Source: Blasia pusilla (taxonomy: Eukaryota; Marchantiophyta; Marchantiopsida; Blasiales). From it: a stretch of 64,000 nt of DNA. Positions 1 through 12,299 of the stretch are shown here, piece after piece (positions within the stretch are counted from its first letter, which is position 1; each line of letters opens with the position of its first letter). Made by a program: the position numbers and the translations under genes. The DNA lies in contig CM114274.1 in the NCBI GenBank assembly GCA_050084515.1, forward strand, positions 13,454,001 through 13,518,000, written 5' to 3'. The notes beneath the pieces are model-generated. The model had not been told where the DNA came from. It was given only the letters and a program-made list of their open reading frames with translations, and ran no database searches.

Positions 1-55
1 AGTGGATAAAAGTCTCGTCCTAATGAAGTCCACAACGTGGCTCTTTGTTAAGCAG

Positions 56-3000
56 GGTCTTCAAAAAGAAGCTGATTTCAGGTACTCATTGGTTAGAATC
101 CGAGATAATGCTGAATCTATTGCCTTCTACTCTGGAGAAGGACATGAGGCCAAGACAATAAAGGTTTGTAATAACAACCTCAGGTGATGTCTCAAGAGTT
201 TGTGGCATCAGCTGCTTGCTTTGGTATGTTCCCGGAAGAGTAGGTGATGCTTAAAAAGTGATTACTCATCCTCTTTGGGTATCATGGCTATGTGTTTGAT
301 GACATGACTTCTAATTTGTTGTTTGTCATTTGAATGCAGGGCTTCTTCTCAGCCCTTGTCTCAAACACACGAGAGCTTATTGTCTGGCATCGCCATTTGG
401 CACTCTTCAGTAATGCGTATGAGTTCTCTATGCTGGTGGTCCCATCTATCATCATCGCTCCTCGTTATTTTGCAGGAGAGGCAAGTATTTCTATCTGAAT
501 GATTGATTGCATTTGGAAATCTGCAATGTTCTTGGATACATCTGTAAGAATGTTGGAAGTGACTATATGAAACAACCAAATTGGAAAATGAGCGATTTGA
601 GGAAAGCTTTGATCTACGAAAGTAATAATCAATTTCCTCATATCAAAGTCGTGATGCCTGATCAGGCCATGGAAGTATTTGACTGACTGGTTCTTCCAGA
701 ATCTGCGGTAAGAGCAATGGAGTCATCAAAAGGAAGAGGACCGAGAAGATCGCTACCTCCACTTTCTTGTGTCTAATTCTTAAACGAACCATTGTTTTGG
801 GCTCTCAAACCTAGAGAATTTAATGTGGAAAATTCATAGAACTCTAAATGTATTTTGAGTTTCAGTTTGGGTTATTCAGCAGTTTTCCCTGCTTATTATC
901 AAATTCCTCGACTGGTCCAAAATTGGAACTCAAGTTTCCTCCAGTGGTTAGATCTATTTGTTGGCTGAAGGGTCTCAGTGTTTTATCAGCATATCAATAG
1001 AGCTGCAAGTATGTCGTAGTAAATGACAAGATTATGGTGGTGTGATCCTGAGTACTTGGCAGAGTCACCAATAAGGGGTATGATGGTCGTTTTAGTTGGT
1101 CCATGGTAGTTAAATGGAAACTCATCCCAACACTCGTCGGGACACAGAGGATGTTACTTCAAAGAATCACTTACTGCAATTTACCACATTATATCGCTAG
1201 CCCAATGATTAAATGATTCGGTGGACCCTTATCCTAGTAGAATTTCAGCTTTCAAACTCATGCCTTCCCTGAGGGAATTTTGAGTTATAGTTTGGGCAAA
1301 ACAATAGCTTTCCCCATAGATTAGGGGAAAACTAATGACTGGTACAAAACTGCAAACCAAGTTTCCTTCCGAGATTAGACTTATTTTCTGGTTGAAATTC
1401 TATTACGTGAAGAGTCGCACCATGGGATGAAGCTGGTCAGTTTCTATCAAGAGAAGAAGAGGGTCATGAGTACAGGAAATCATAAATAGTGTGGTGGTTG
1501 TTGCTTGTATTACACTTGTGATTTTCAGACTGCTTATGTGTTTCACTTGTTTGCTCTCATTATATTCATGATTGGACTTCTTAGGGGGTTTTCACCTCTG
1601 CACCGATGCTTTAGGTTGTAGCCTGTTTTTTTTCAATGTCTCTCATAATATACTCCTTTTCTTTTCTTCTTGGAATAATTCCTGTCAGCATTTCGTGGAT
1701 GAGTGCTCTCCCCTTTCTATACAATTACACAAATGAAATAGCATGCAATTGGGACTTCTGATTCTCAACAGTTGTGATTCTTCAAAGGTTCATTCTTTCA
1801 GATGTAGATCTCATTAAGTCAATCTTGCAATTGCAGGTTGAATTTGGGGTCATTGCGCAAACAGGGTTTGCTTTCAACCGCATACTTTCGGCTTTGTCTC
1901 TCATTGTCATGAGATTTGATAGTTTCAGGTATTCCTGATGACCTCTAAACTTAAACCTCATTTATTGACCTTTCGAAGGAGCAATCTAAATCTCGAATGC
2001 CTGAATTTGTTGGCTTCTTGTCACAGCTGATGGACAAGGGTCTGACAGCTCAACTGATCTGGTTTTAGAGTATCCTTAGATAGTTAAGGATGCTGTAAAA
2101 AAAAATCATGGACAAATCCTGGTCTTTGCCCTGAAAACTGTCAGGAGAAGGGCAGTAGCAATTGCCATTTCTTGACTTTTTCTCCTTGTAATTATATCCA
2201 AATTTCAGTTGAACACGGTACTGAAGTCTTGTGATCACTCTCTCTCTCTCTAGTACAGTTTGCCAAAGCTGAGGATGGTAAGCGCACTAAACTGTAAACT
2301 GTTCTTCACTTCAAATTCCGTCCTTCAGTCTTAGTGAAACAAACCTCCCTACAGGGCCTGAACTGGAGCAAGAGGAGAAACTGGGTGGATACTGTAAGGA
2401 AAGCATTGAGAGAGCGCCCAAAGCAACACAGCAGTGAGGAAGCAACCAAAATGTTCAACTGTCTGACTCTCTTGAATGTGTATTCTGAACCAGCAGAACT
2501 GAAGAATTATTGTGGGAAACCTCCTTGTTTGGGAATGCAGCTCAAGTTCAGGAGAGGGGCTGTTCCCTTGAACCACTAAAAACGCAGAATGGGGACACAA
2601 TCAAGCCTGTAACTTGTATGATGATGGGTATGATACTGCTAGTCACTAACTGGTTACTCGTGTGAAATTTACAACACAGAGCAACAACTTACACTGAAAT
2701 TTCTAAGCTGGTAAGACCAGAGTTAATCATCATGATCAGTTCTAGATTCACTGCTCAAAGTTAGTGCATTGATAAGTAACAATGACCGGGGTTCCGAATT
2801 AGCTAAGTTAAATAGTGATGTAAAGAGTTTCTTGTGTGATACCTGGAAGCTCAATTCTAGATTCACTGCCCAAAGTTAGTGCATTGATAAGTAACAATGA
2901 GCGGGGTTCCCAAGCATCTAAGTTAGATAGTGATGTAAAGAGTTTCTTGTGTGATACCTGGAAGCTGTGCATCGACACCAACACTAGGAAGCTCTCGTTA

Positions 3001-5327
3001 CAAGAAAGTCTATATCCTTTCTTTTAGTCTTCTTCAGTAGGTTCACAGGCTAAAACTGATTGACTGTTGCAGCATCATTGTGGGATCCTAGTCAGGTAAG
3101 GTAGATACTAAAGAGTTTCTTGGTTGATACCTGGATATTCTGCTCCAACATTGTGTATGGTCGTCACATACATTATATGAGATTGTCCCTCTAACATGGT
3201 ACTTTCTTCACTTATTCCTACCTTTGCACCCATCGCACTGTAGCAGTCCAGTCAATGTGGGGTCTGGTTCAAAAGCCGTGCTAAGCACTACTAAATGAGT
3301 AGTGTTAGTATAGACATTGCTAACTTTTTGGCAGGGTCCCCCCTTTTTTTGGGAACCTTGTTGAAGTTCAAGTTCAGTATAGGGACGGGACCCTTGAATC
3401 CTAAAAAGGGTATGATGGGAATGGGATTAACTCCTCCACAATGTGTTATGGTAGGGTGGAAATCTCCAGTCACTACCTGGTCCCTTGTGCAAAATTTAGA
3501 ACACACAGCAACAACCTCCTTTGAAATGGCTAATCTGGTGCCACCATAGCATCCATCATATGGAGTAGCCAGATTTGCTATCCAAGATTCCAAAGGAGCT
3601 GCCCTGGTAAATAGTGTCTTTCAGGAGTACTAATCAGGATGGTAATGCTGTTGCAAAGAGTTTTGTGGTGTGTACCTGGATGAACCGCCAAAGACTACGA
3701 TAAGCACTCACACTATGTGAGAGTTCCCTCTCTTATATCACACCTTCATTTTTATCTCCCTCTACACCCATCCCAGTTTCAAGGGGTGTCCTAGCAGGAG
3801 GCAGAGTTTATGGTTGCAAGGCTATGACACGCACCACTTAATGAGTACATTGTCTGTCTTGCATGATTGAATGAGCTATAGAGAAGCATGGTTGCAACCA
3901 GATATGGAATGCAGTCCTCTTGATTGTGACTGCATCGCATGCCCACTGTGGCCACATCTTATCAGCCTCACTGCGTTGGTTGATTGTGATGATTTCTTGT
4001 TATGATTTTGCAGTGGTTTAGCAGCACAAACTGAACGTCTGGATGGTCTTCTCTCAAGTCTTGGGGAGCATACTGGTGACAAGCAATTGTTGAATCCATC
4101 CCCCAGGCAAGTCCCATCTTCCCGACATGTCATGGAGGTGAATGAGGGTGGCGAAGGAAGTCCTCTCTTGGGTATTCCTGAGGGAAGTGGCTATCTCAGT
4201 GGTGAGCACTACCCTTCAATTCCCATAAGACACTCAGATTTGAGTTTGTACAGAACCAGACTACATTGTTACTACTTTGTTCAGTAGTTTCCCCACTTTT
4301 TGCTTAGAGTGATTAGATGTGTTGAAACGACTGTCACCTCTCTTTACACGCATAGTGTTGAGTACTAAATACAATAATACATCTAGGTTTGAATCCAAGG
4401 CTTGGATGTGGCTTCCCTGATGAGTTGCAAATTCTTGACTGTGTTGCAATTCCAAGAGTCTCAATCTGTGCAGCATGTTGAGATTTTCTAGTCTGAAAAA
4501 GTATTTCTCCATTTTTTATAACAAGTTAAGTTACTAAATAGCAGGCTGATGATGAAAGTGAACTGAAGAAGTCTTCCATAATTCTGTAATTGAGGCCATC
4601 AGTGGACATTTTGACAGTATGATTTCTTGTGTATCCAGGAGATTTCTTACGCGATGAAGCTCCAGGATTGGTACTGAAGGAACTCTCGATTGCCACCCCA
4701 AACATGAAGACCTTGATTGTCAAGAACCTGAATGTTGCCCTGGGCCCAGGCCAAACACTTCTCGTCATGGGGCCATCGGGTTGTGGCAAATCCACTTTAC
4801 TCCGAGCCATTGCAGGTCTCTGGAACAAGGGTAGTGGGCTGTTGCAAGCACCACCTCTCTCTGAGAGTTTTTTTCTCCCTCAGAAACCCTACATGCCTCT
4901 GGGATCTCTGCGGGAGCAGCTTTTGTTTCCCGGAAACAAGGGAGTGCACACGACTGATGCGGAGCTCCTGCATGTCATGGATTCTGTTGCTCTGCAAGAT
5001 CTGCCTCTCCGAACTGGAGGTCTAGATGCAGTGTGTGATTGGGGAGCTGTGCTGAGCGCGGGAGAACAGCAGCGACTCGCATTTGCCAGGCTCTTCCTAC
5101 ATCAGCCTGAGAAAGCATATCTGGATGAAGCAAGTAGTGCTCTGGATTCTGCCAATGAAGCGACTTTGTATTCTCTGATGCAGAATATGATCCCCATGTA
5201 CGTTTCTGTGGGACATCGCCTGTCACTTGTGAAGTACCACACACATGTCTTGGAATTCCAAGATGAGGTGGGATGGAGATTCTTCAGTAGGAAAGATTTT
5301 GAAACCTCTCGCCAATTCTCACAATAA
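56..5327 (+). CDS. ABCD2: Chloroplast-type half-size ABC transporter, subfamily D (3' part of gene)
   Basis: The gene enters from the left edge. Exons that splice in frame are 56-163, 340-480, 1837-1928, 4014-4201 and 4639-5327, giving the last 405 residues. The first three cover the end of the ABC membrane domain (RYSLVRIRDNAESIAFY, WHRHLALFSNAYEF, FGVIAQTGFAFNRIL), typical of ABCD/SbmA-like proteins. The last exon is the nucleotide-binding domain: Walker A GPSGCGKS near 4770, signature LSAGEQQRLAF near 5055, Walker B AYLDEASSALD near 5115 and H-loop VGHR near 5210. The half size and the IAFYSGE stretch favour the plastid ABCD2 type over the full-length peroxisomal ABCD1, but the N-terminus and transit peptide lie outside the window. 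The family exports or imports hydrophobic substrates; the substrate here is unknown. The intron after 480 has a GC donor instead of GT. No lesion is seen in the visible exons. Confidence 0.9.
2510..3800. repeat. Unclassified dispersed repeat, two diverged copies
   Basis: Blocks at about 2510-2720 and 3310-3760 share ordered patches: a run ending CAAGTTCAGG or CAAGTTCAGT, then CACTAACTGG or CACTACCTGG, then AAATTTACAACACAGAGCAA or a close variant. A third, more diverged relative lies at about 23080-23560. No coding domain, LTR or terminal inverted repeat was found, so the class is unknown. Confidence 0.5.
2741..2966. repeat. 115-bp tandem duplication inside ABCD2 intron
   Basis: The unit starting at 2741 is repeated from 2856 with about ten differences. 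Both copies contain the block GATGTAAAGAGTTTCTTG followed by GTGATACCTGG. Degenerate versions of this block recur near 3105-3135 and 3650-3675, so it belongs to a wider repeat. Confidence 0.85.
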
Positions 5328-6300
5328 AACAAGTCATGCTCCTTTCTTTGGCGTTTCACCCTCGGCAGTCTCACTTTTTTTATGGGAATTGTTACGTTGT
5401 AATCATCCCAAGTAAGCATCCATCTTGTGCAGATCTGATGAAGGGCTCTCTTTGAGATAGGGTGTAGCAACCATAAGTTACAGTCTAGCAAGTTCTCAAC
5501 ATGTCTTGTGGAGAATGGTTATGTGGGGCTCTAGGAGTATCTTAAGTACTTTGCGGTTTATGGTTGAACCCAAACTAAGTGGTCATGTATGTGCATGTAA
5601 TCCTTTGTGCCACCATTTTGCCTTTCGTGGGGTTTAGATATGGCTAAAAGGGTCCTTCACTTGATTGTGATCATAGGTTTCAGCCACTTGCCATGTGGAT
5701 TCTTATGAATTCCCAAATCATCTATCTTAGCCCATGAATTTGTGCATCCCATCCTCAACATCTCTATTAGTTTTGGCTGCCTCAATCTACTCATTAAAAT
5801 TTTATACTGTTATATTTTGTGGGCACCCACAAATTCTCCTAATTTGTGGCTTGTGAATACCTATTCTTGTAGGATTATTCCTAGTTAGTGTCCCCACCTA
5901 TAGGTGAGATAGTAGGTTATTGGAGGAGTACAAGGAAAAGATCAGAAGGTGGAGGAGCTTAACATGATACAATATTAGGTTTAGTGTCATAGACATAGCA
6001 AGGAAAGAGTTCCAAATATCATATGATATAGCAAGGAAAGTTCCAAAGTGAGTTTATAGTTAGGGGCAATGATTTGTATTATATGTAGATATGTATTTTA
6101 TTCCAAAAAGGTAATAACTTTCCAAAAAAAGGAGGAGTCAAAAAGTGAAAAATCGAAGGCAAAAAAACGTGGTAGTAAGTCATCACAATTTTGAACTCAA
6201 CGAGTCACATTATTAATAATTTGAAACAAATCTAAAGAATATTAGGAGTTAACAAACGTGAATAGACTATGAGATGAGTGATCCCCAACCATTTTAGTTC
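5328..6300. other. 3' flank of ABCD2-like gene, no gene seen
   Basis: This is the probable 3' UTR followed by AT-rich intergenic DNA. No convincing coding potential is visible on either strand. A short direct duplication of a block containing ATAGCAAGGAAAG occurs near 5995-6040. Confidence 0.6.
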
Positions 6301-6305
6301 ATTTT

Positions 6306-6340
6306 TATCATTGTGCCCTAAGGGAAAGGGCACAATGATA
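6306..6340. repeat. Perfect 13-bp inverted repeat (hairpin)
   Basis: TATCATTGTGCCC (6306-6318) is followed by a 9-nt loop and its exact reverse complement (6328-6340). It sits just before a coding-like fragment. It may be a transposon end or excision scar; no partner was found. Confidence 0.7.
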
Positions 6341-6766
6341 ATCCTCAAGGGAATGTTGAACACATGTTTTTAGGAAAGTATCCAAAGACACGTATGTGCC
6401 CACATATTTCCAATGCAAAAGGAATAAGTCGTCGGTTGCATGTCTTACCTTACAACTTGATTCATTGATTTTGATAGCGGTTTCGGTTGCAAAACCTTTA
6501 ATATATGTCGTCCAACACAACAAGTCAGAACCTGTTGGATCAAAAACCATTGCATCATCCAATGGACGAAAGCCATGTCAAGATATAACATCAACTTTTT
6601 GACAAGAAGTTACTTGTGTAGTCGAAGGGAGGACATGTAGTTTCTCTTGCCCAATGATGCACCCTATAATATGTGCATATCGGAAAACATGGATGCCCTT
6701 TGCATCAATGGCCCCCCTCGCATACACAATTCGGCACACCGAGTAGAGGAAGATGAGAAAATCCAC
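6308..6766 (-). pseudogene. Coding-like fragment of unknown origin
   Basis: Two adjoining minus-strand frames (6766-6578 and 6562-6308) give protein-like sequence without low complexity, for example RIVYARGAIDAKG and FRYAHIIGCIIGQEKLHVL. I do not recognise a domain. It ends in the 6306-6340 hairpin and lies just upstream of an LTR, so it is probably a transposon or captured-gene remnant. Confidence 0.3.
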
Positions 6767-6849
6767 ACAGTAGTCACAAAGTTGTCAAGAATATACTTTG
6801 AGAAAGAAAAAATGGCAGAATAAGAAGATTTGAATAAACCATGCCTTCT

Positions 6850-7455
6850 GTCACATCTTAGGTAGCCGATACGTAGAGCTATATCGTGTGGACGACTTAG
6901 AGGATCAATGGGCTATTCAGACATCACTTTGTCTTGAGATGTCGAAGGAGGTTGGAAAAAACTTTGTTGCGTCACAATTTTCATTTAGGAAAACTCCCCT
7001 CTTTCGCTATTTTGGGCCAAATGACCCACCCTTAACCGAGTTAATAATCACACTGTAACCTATGAGTGCATATTACTAGTTTAGGGATATTTTGGGGGGG
7101 AAAGTTGTTTTCCTCTTCTTAGGGGTATATAAGGTGGGAGAGATGGGTTTCACAAGCCATCTATCTTATGGTGATTCATTATAGCATTAGGGTTTCTAGG
7201 GTTTGCTAGCAACTTAGGTGCTAGAGTTTGGATTCCATGTCGGCAAAGGGTAGATATGGCTCGATATTTCAATGTAGATTTAGGAGTGGATTTTTTTGGG
7301 TGTGCCCATTTTATTTTGTTGTGTGCTTTTTATGTACATGCGTGAGTCTATTTTTTGTATGTGTGTAAATCTAACTATTTGTTGGGAAGATTGATGATCT
7401 TTGGTGTGTACATGTGATTAGTAATGTGAATTGTGTAAAGATGTATATATGCACA
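6850..7455 (+). mobile_element. LTR of decayed retroelement P1
   Basis: The sequence is colinear with the P2 LTR: it begins TGTCACATCT, has a TATA box (GTATATAAGG near 7126-7135), a matching post-TATA block (AAGCCATCTATCTTATG), a block like GGCTCGATATTTCAATGTAG, and ends in the shared tail ...TATGCACAACA. It is the clearest evidence that the natural LTR order is core followed by tail. Divergence from P2 is high, so this is an old copy. Confidence 0.75.
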
Positions 7456-7559
7456 ACATCCAACTAATGGATCGATAGTGCAAGCCAAGATTATTTATTT
7501 TTTATGGGAATTGCAATGAGGTTGTGAAGCGCGTTTTACTCCGAAACGTGGCTTAGTTA

Positions 7560-8535
7560 TGACTATAACTTTCTTGATTTGTTATTTGTGTCCATTATGC
7601 AATGCTACGAAAGTTCCTTACCAAATGACATCTCTTTGTTGGAGGCATAGGTAAGTTGGGGAGTGTTGATTTTGTCATTGTAGGTTAGTCACATCAAGGC
7701 TTTTCGAGTGCTAGATGAGGGATAGTTTGGGTGATCCTCAATGAAGGTCAAGTTGGGAGATAATAAGGATCTTGTTCTATTTGTAGGTATACCAATCTTG
7801 TTGTCCAAATTACATTTTGGAGAATGTTCCGATATTGGATGATTCTTATGGATAAGTGGTGACAAATATGTATAAAGTTGGTGCATGGATCAACCCAATA
7901 GTGTTTTTGGATGCAATGAGTACACGGTCACGAGAACAACAACCATGCCTTCTTGGGACCAACTTGATGCCACGCGAGACGTTCAAGAGGGCTTATGTGA
8001 GAGTGGAGCGTCCCTCTCATTTTTTGGTGGATTTCATCCTGGATCTGGATCCTTGAGCATAGGCAGTGAGGCATAATGATCAACATCTTTTGAAACTAAT
8101 TCAATAGGGTTGGTTGGCATGCCACAGGCAGTCTTTCCCATGTTTGTCAGTTTCCCCGCCTCTTATGCATATAAGGAGGCCAATCTTAGCTTGGTTTGGG
8201 ATAATTAGCCACAACATTTAGTGGAGGCCAACACCAATGAGCTAGAGTGTGTGATAGGTTTTCCACAGGTATAGAGCATTGCCCTCACTATCAAAGGCGT
8301 CTCGATGCCATGTCCTATGTCATGCAATAGACCTGAACAACTTGACATGCATTCTCAACCTAAGAGTAGCTAGTTGAACAACATCGGATGTGGTTGTGAT
8401 ATGTCACCACTACTGGCACTACTGCGCTTGTTAGTCCAGTATCTACCAAGAAAATACAAGCAATTGCTTGGGGCGATACTAGAAGACATCGAGAGAGACA
8501 TCCAAGCACTTCTTGGGATGTGATGCTACGTTATA
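7560..8535 (+). pseudogene. Decayed DNMT3-like methyltransferase remnant of P1
   Basis: Pieces in several frames match the second half of the P2 methyltransferase domain. YILENVP (motif VI) is near 7808-7832. A block matching the motif VIII region follows at about 7880-7990, then FVSFPASYAYKE (motif IX region) near 8140-8172 and VIGFP near 8250. The post-methyltransferase linker (ERHPSTSWDV) ends near 8520. Gag, protease and RT are absent: the LTR runs almost directly into the mid-methyltransferase, so P1 has a large internal deletion. The M2 3' LTR follows at once, suggesting that M2 inserted here or truncated P1. Confidence 0.7.
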
Positions 8536-8539
8536 CATT

Positions 8540-9070
8540 GAGTGAACACATCCGAGGTACAATACTCTCCAAGCTTAGTCTCCTTGAGGTATATCCTCTC
8601 TCCCCAAGCTACCCTTGGTCCTCTTCAAAGTCCTCTCTTGGCGACTTGCACACCAAGGTCATCACTTGATCCAAAAGTCCCCCAACAATGGGCTAAGAGC
8701 CACTTTCCATGGATAGAAAGCCAAAGCTCACATAATTGGAAACTTATGAAAAGTAGTAAGTTCCTTATATCACTTTCAAATTGGTCCACACAAAGGGGAA
8801 ACTAACTCTAGCAAGTAACCCTACTTCCCAACAGATCCCAAGGGAATATCATCAACGTTCTACTTGACTCAAAATTAGGTCTCTACACAAATGTTGCACA
8901 TCAACTTGTCATTCCACTATAAAATATATGACACATGTTGTACGCAAACACATCGCTATACAACGTACACTGTTGTCACTCATCAAACACACAAATACTA
9001 GACTAACTCAAGTATCCACTGAACACAACAATAGAGGCAAGTCGTTACCAAAATATCTCCAATCGTCCCC
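8540..9070 (-). mobile_element. 3' LTR of M2 (tail plus core B)
   Basis: 8945-9070 carries the family's LTR tail on the minus strand (TGTTGTACGCAAACACATCG at its lower end). It shares the block ACCAAAATATCTCC with the M1 LTR. 8540-8830 matches the upper part of the M1 LTR core: CTCTCCCCAAGCT and TGGGCTAAGAGCCACTTTCC correspond to blocks near 21150-21225. The 8830-8945 stretch shows no clear homology. Confidence 0.6.
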
Positions 9071-9269
9071 CTATTTGGTGGTTAGGTCCCTCTAACACAA
9101 TATAGTCATCTATCTCTACCTACTTGTGACGTACATATCTAAGTTGCTAAGAGCAAGAGGTCGAGTGCCTATGTGGCCCCATAATTAATCGCCTTCTTAT
9201 CATCCATGCCACTTGAAAAAATCTAAATGGATGACTACCTATCCTATGTATATTTGGGCACATCCATCA

Positions 9270-9383
9270 TCTCCAAGGAACTTGAATGAGAGGTGGCATC
9301 AAACATGCCATATGCCACCCTCTTGAACAACCATCATAGACTAACATTGTGGCTACATCCCTAGCAGATCCACACAACATACA
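9270..9383 (-). pseudogene. PHD finger at the end of M2 integrase
   Basis: The frame reads CMLCGSARD...MLVYDGC SRGWHMACL, a C4HC3-type zinc finger as in P2. One zinc ligand is changed (Cys to Tyr in VYDGC) and the C-terminal Cys pair is not in frame. It follows the integrase C-terminal block directly (DHMHNCAACHLPN). Retention of the same finger in two well-diverged copies shows that it is an ancestral part of the family. Confidence 0.75.
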
Positions 9384-10420
9384 CCGCAAACCTCTAGGTA
9401 CCATTTCCAAGCTTGGGTTATTTGTATTTTCAATGTTGGGAAGATGACATGCCGCACAATTATGCATATGGTCCTTCCAAACCATACCATCATATCCCTC
9501 TAATAGAAGGATTGTAGATGGAAAAACCTCACACACCCTCAAAATGATGCACCCTCTTGTCACATCCAAGGTCGTCGGTGCCTTCTAATGCAAGTAGATG
9601 TTGTCTTCCTCATGGAACCTCTGGATCTTTGTTTGATTCGAATCCTTCCCAATTAGTCGCATAGTTCAACGTGTCTCGATGTTGTGCAATTGACGGATTC
9701 TTGAAATCCATAAGCATGACTCTCCGAAATATCTTCGTCCTTTGGGAACATGCTTGTACCCACCCACCAGGGTCTGCGAGGCTCAACACCTCACTAGCAT
9801 CACGACAAATGGTCCAAAATGATCGGCATCAAATCTAGCTCTCGTCCATAAAGCAAGAACTAAGGCAAAAAGATGCCAAGGATGCTTGCCTACTAAATTT
9901 TTATTCCATTACCAACCACGGCAATTGTAGGTCCAATTGTCTTAGATGACTTCTCTACAAGCTATATTTACGCACTCCGCTATTCACCTTCTTGCCAACA
10001 CGCTCGGCTTGACCATCTTCCTCCGGATGATCTTGAGAGATCAAACGGTGGTCGATTAATGCTTGATCACACAAGGTGTGAAACTCTCCGTAAAACTTTG
10101 TGCCTTGGCTTGGCAACACTTCTACTTGTGCATTGTATTGACTCAATACTCGATCAAGTTGGGTATACACCACTCCCTCACTCGTCTTATCGGGCAATGC
10201 AACTAACTCTATCCACTTTAAGAAGTGTTTGATCATCACCAACACATATCTATTATGACGCTCCATCAATGGCAAAGTTCTTGCAACATCCAAACTCCAT
10301 AATTAGCCTAAATCCATGATCGATAGTGGGTGCAACTGTAAATGATGCTTGGGCCCAATTACATACCATGCACTTGGCAAAAAACTATTGTAAGTATGTA
10401 CTATGACGCTCCATCAATGG
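9384..10420 (-). pseudogene. Integrase of M2
   Basis: 10293-9955 is an open stretch matching the rve core: LDVARTLPL carries the first Asp, then RYVLVMIKHFLKWIELVALP, then the third acidic residue in QAERV. The second Asp is lost (the P2 equivalent DQG reads SQG). Below it, HPGG-like and IILRVCEVFP...VWKDHM blocks form the C-terminal SH3-like domain. A local duplication of about 120 bp near 10240-10510 repeats the block TGACGCTCCATCAATGG. Broken by stops and frameshifts. Confidence 0.75.
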
Positions 10421-10929
10421 TAAAGATCCCGAGACATCCAAAATCCATTAGTAGCATAAATCCATGATCAGTAGTGGATACAAGTGTGCATGATGCTTGG
10501 ACCCGATCACATACCATGCACTTGGCTAAAAACTATTGTACGTCTCTTTGCATGCCTCGCCACCAATATTGTAACTAGAGTAAGTTGTATGTTTGCTTCA
10601 CTCCAAAATATCCCAACTCCTTGTGGGCTTGTTGCATTGATCGTGCTCTTTGCAAAGGATGAGGCACTACTCGCACTCTATTATTCTTCCAAACTTACAA
10701 AACATGTGTCCTCTCCCATTTGAACCTTTGGGCTAGTTGTACGATCCTATCTCACTCTCTAGCACTCATTGTGTCTGCTATGTTGCCAATGCGCAAGTAC
10801 TCCAATACAAACTCATCCTCATGGATATCTCAAGCACTTGTCAACTCCTTACCGGCTTTTAGATCTAGAGACACTCCATCCAACTTTGATGTAAAATTTG
10901 ATGCTATGTGGCTCTTCATAGCAAAAAAA

Positions 10930-11640
10930 ACCAAATAGGTAGATGCGTGCTATCCAAACACTATCTCCTCATCACTCTCACCATAGTACCGAGCTCCAAT
11001 TGCATCTAGTTGACTCGGACATGGATTACGACTCAAACCATTCGCATCTTGGTTGAGCCTCCCAGATGGATGTACCACTTGGCAATTATACTCCTACAAA
11101 AACAAAGTCCACTTGGAAAGCTTTCTTGTAAGCTTATTGGACTCCCTCAACCACTTCAATGGTTGATCATCAATGATGAGGGTGAGGGAATTACTAAAAA
11201 AAATACCTCCTGAAATGTGCAACAACCCATACTAGAGCCAAACACTCTTCCTCATATGAGGTATGCTTCACCTTTGAAGCATTGTTCAAGAAACTAGCAT
11301 AAGCTACTACAAAATTTTTACTCTCGTAATCATGTTGGATGAGCACGGCTCCAAGACCCAACATACTCCAATCAATGTGCAGCTAGAAAGGACACTCCTT
11401 CACAAGTCTCCTCAAGATAAGAACAGAATGTCAATCCGTCCTTGAGCAGTGGAAATGTTTTCTCTTGCTCGTCCCCCGACTACCACTCATGGTCTATCTT
11501 TGTCAACAAGGTAAGTGGCTTTCCAATCATACTTAATCGCATGATGTATAGTTGATAGAAGTCCGCCAATCGGATGAATGCATAAACTCAAATCATATTT
11601 GTAGGGCGTGAGATATGTGATGTAGCCTCCACCTTTGTAT
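10930..11640 (-). pseudogene. RNase H region of M2
   Basis: In mixed frames, NHQPLKWLRESNKL, EYNCQVVHPSGRLNQDANGL and SRNPCPSQ follow the order of P2 RNase H (DHQPLRWLMESDKL ... RPGRLNQDADGLSRNPCPSQ). A connection segment similar to P2 52250-52400 lies at 11450-11640. Multiple stops are present. Confidence 0.7.
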
Positions 11641-12260
11641 GTTGAGCACAAAGACCACTTGGGTATATTTTATGACCCTAGTACTGAATCTTATCAAACA
11701 GAGTTTCAGAGAGTGATGGATAGGATTCTAGCTGGCTTGGATTTTGTATGATGTTACATAGATGATATTCTTATCTTCAGTTCCACGGTTGAGGAGCATG
11801 AGCGACACTTGGAGGAGGTGTTTTGGCGATTGCAGTTATATGGACTGAAGTTACATCGAGGCAAGTGCAGATTCTTTCAGGAGCAGATTGAGTACTTGGG
11901 ACACACCATATACCCGAGTGGGTTGCTTCGACGGTTGGGATGAAAGACCTCTTCAGGCAAAGAGGTCCACACATCTTTCCTGAAATCTTGGGGCCCATAC
12001 GCACACCAATACCGAATGGTGATATTTGTGTGTGTAGATCTATCAGTTTTTCTTTTTCAAAAAGTCATCTGGAAATGCGGTCTATGTTCTTCACCTTGTA
12101 TGAAATCCTCTAGCCTATCAGCTGGAATCCATGCTTCTTTTCTTTGACCATACCAATTCAGGTGTTCACTTATAAAAGGGCCAGGTAGGGGATTTTGAAT
12201 GGAGTCACATTCAAATGCACCATAGGATTTGGAGTATTTGGTCATTCCTGCTCAATCTAA
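11640..12260. repeat. Foreign insertion inside M2 RT carrying a near-identical P2 RT patch
   Basis: M2's own RT continues on both sides of this block. 11698-11924 runs on the plus strand and matches P2 52009-52235 with three differences in about 227 bp, including the same in-frame TGA just before the YIDD motif. The rest (11935-12250) encodes on the minus strand a protein-like stretch (RLEDFIQGEEHRPHF, YGPQDFRKDVW) that I do not recognise. The block is therefore a chimera acquired later than the M2 insertion. Confidence 0.7.
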
Positions 12261-12299
12261 TGTTCAGTGCGAAACTTTGGGAAGTTTCTTGGGAAGTTT

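Larger units (their letters stand above)
1929..4013 (+). other. Long repeat-bearing intron of the ABCD2-like gene
   Basis: This 2.1 kb intron separates the last membrane-domain exon from the linker exon. It has a GT donor (1929) and an AG acceptor (4012-4013). It contains a short CT run near 2240, a 115-bp tandem duplication, and two diverged copies of a dispersed repeat also seen near 23.1 kb. Short open frames inside it (for example 2334-2579 and 3295-3549) show no domain and overlap the repeats. Confidence 0.8.

Noticed and set aside
2334-2579. Small gene in the ABCD2 intron
   Set aside because: The frame overlaps the dispersed repeat, is matched by an equally long frame on the other strand, and shows no domain.
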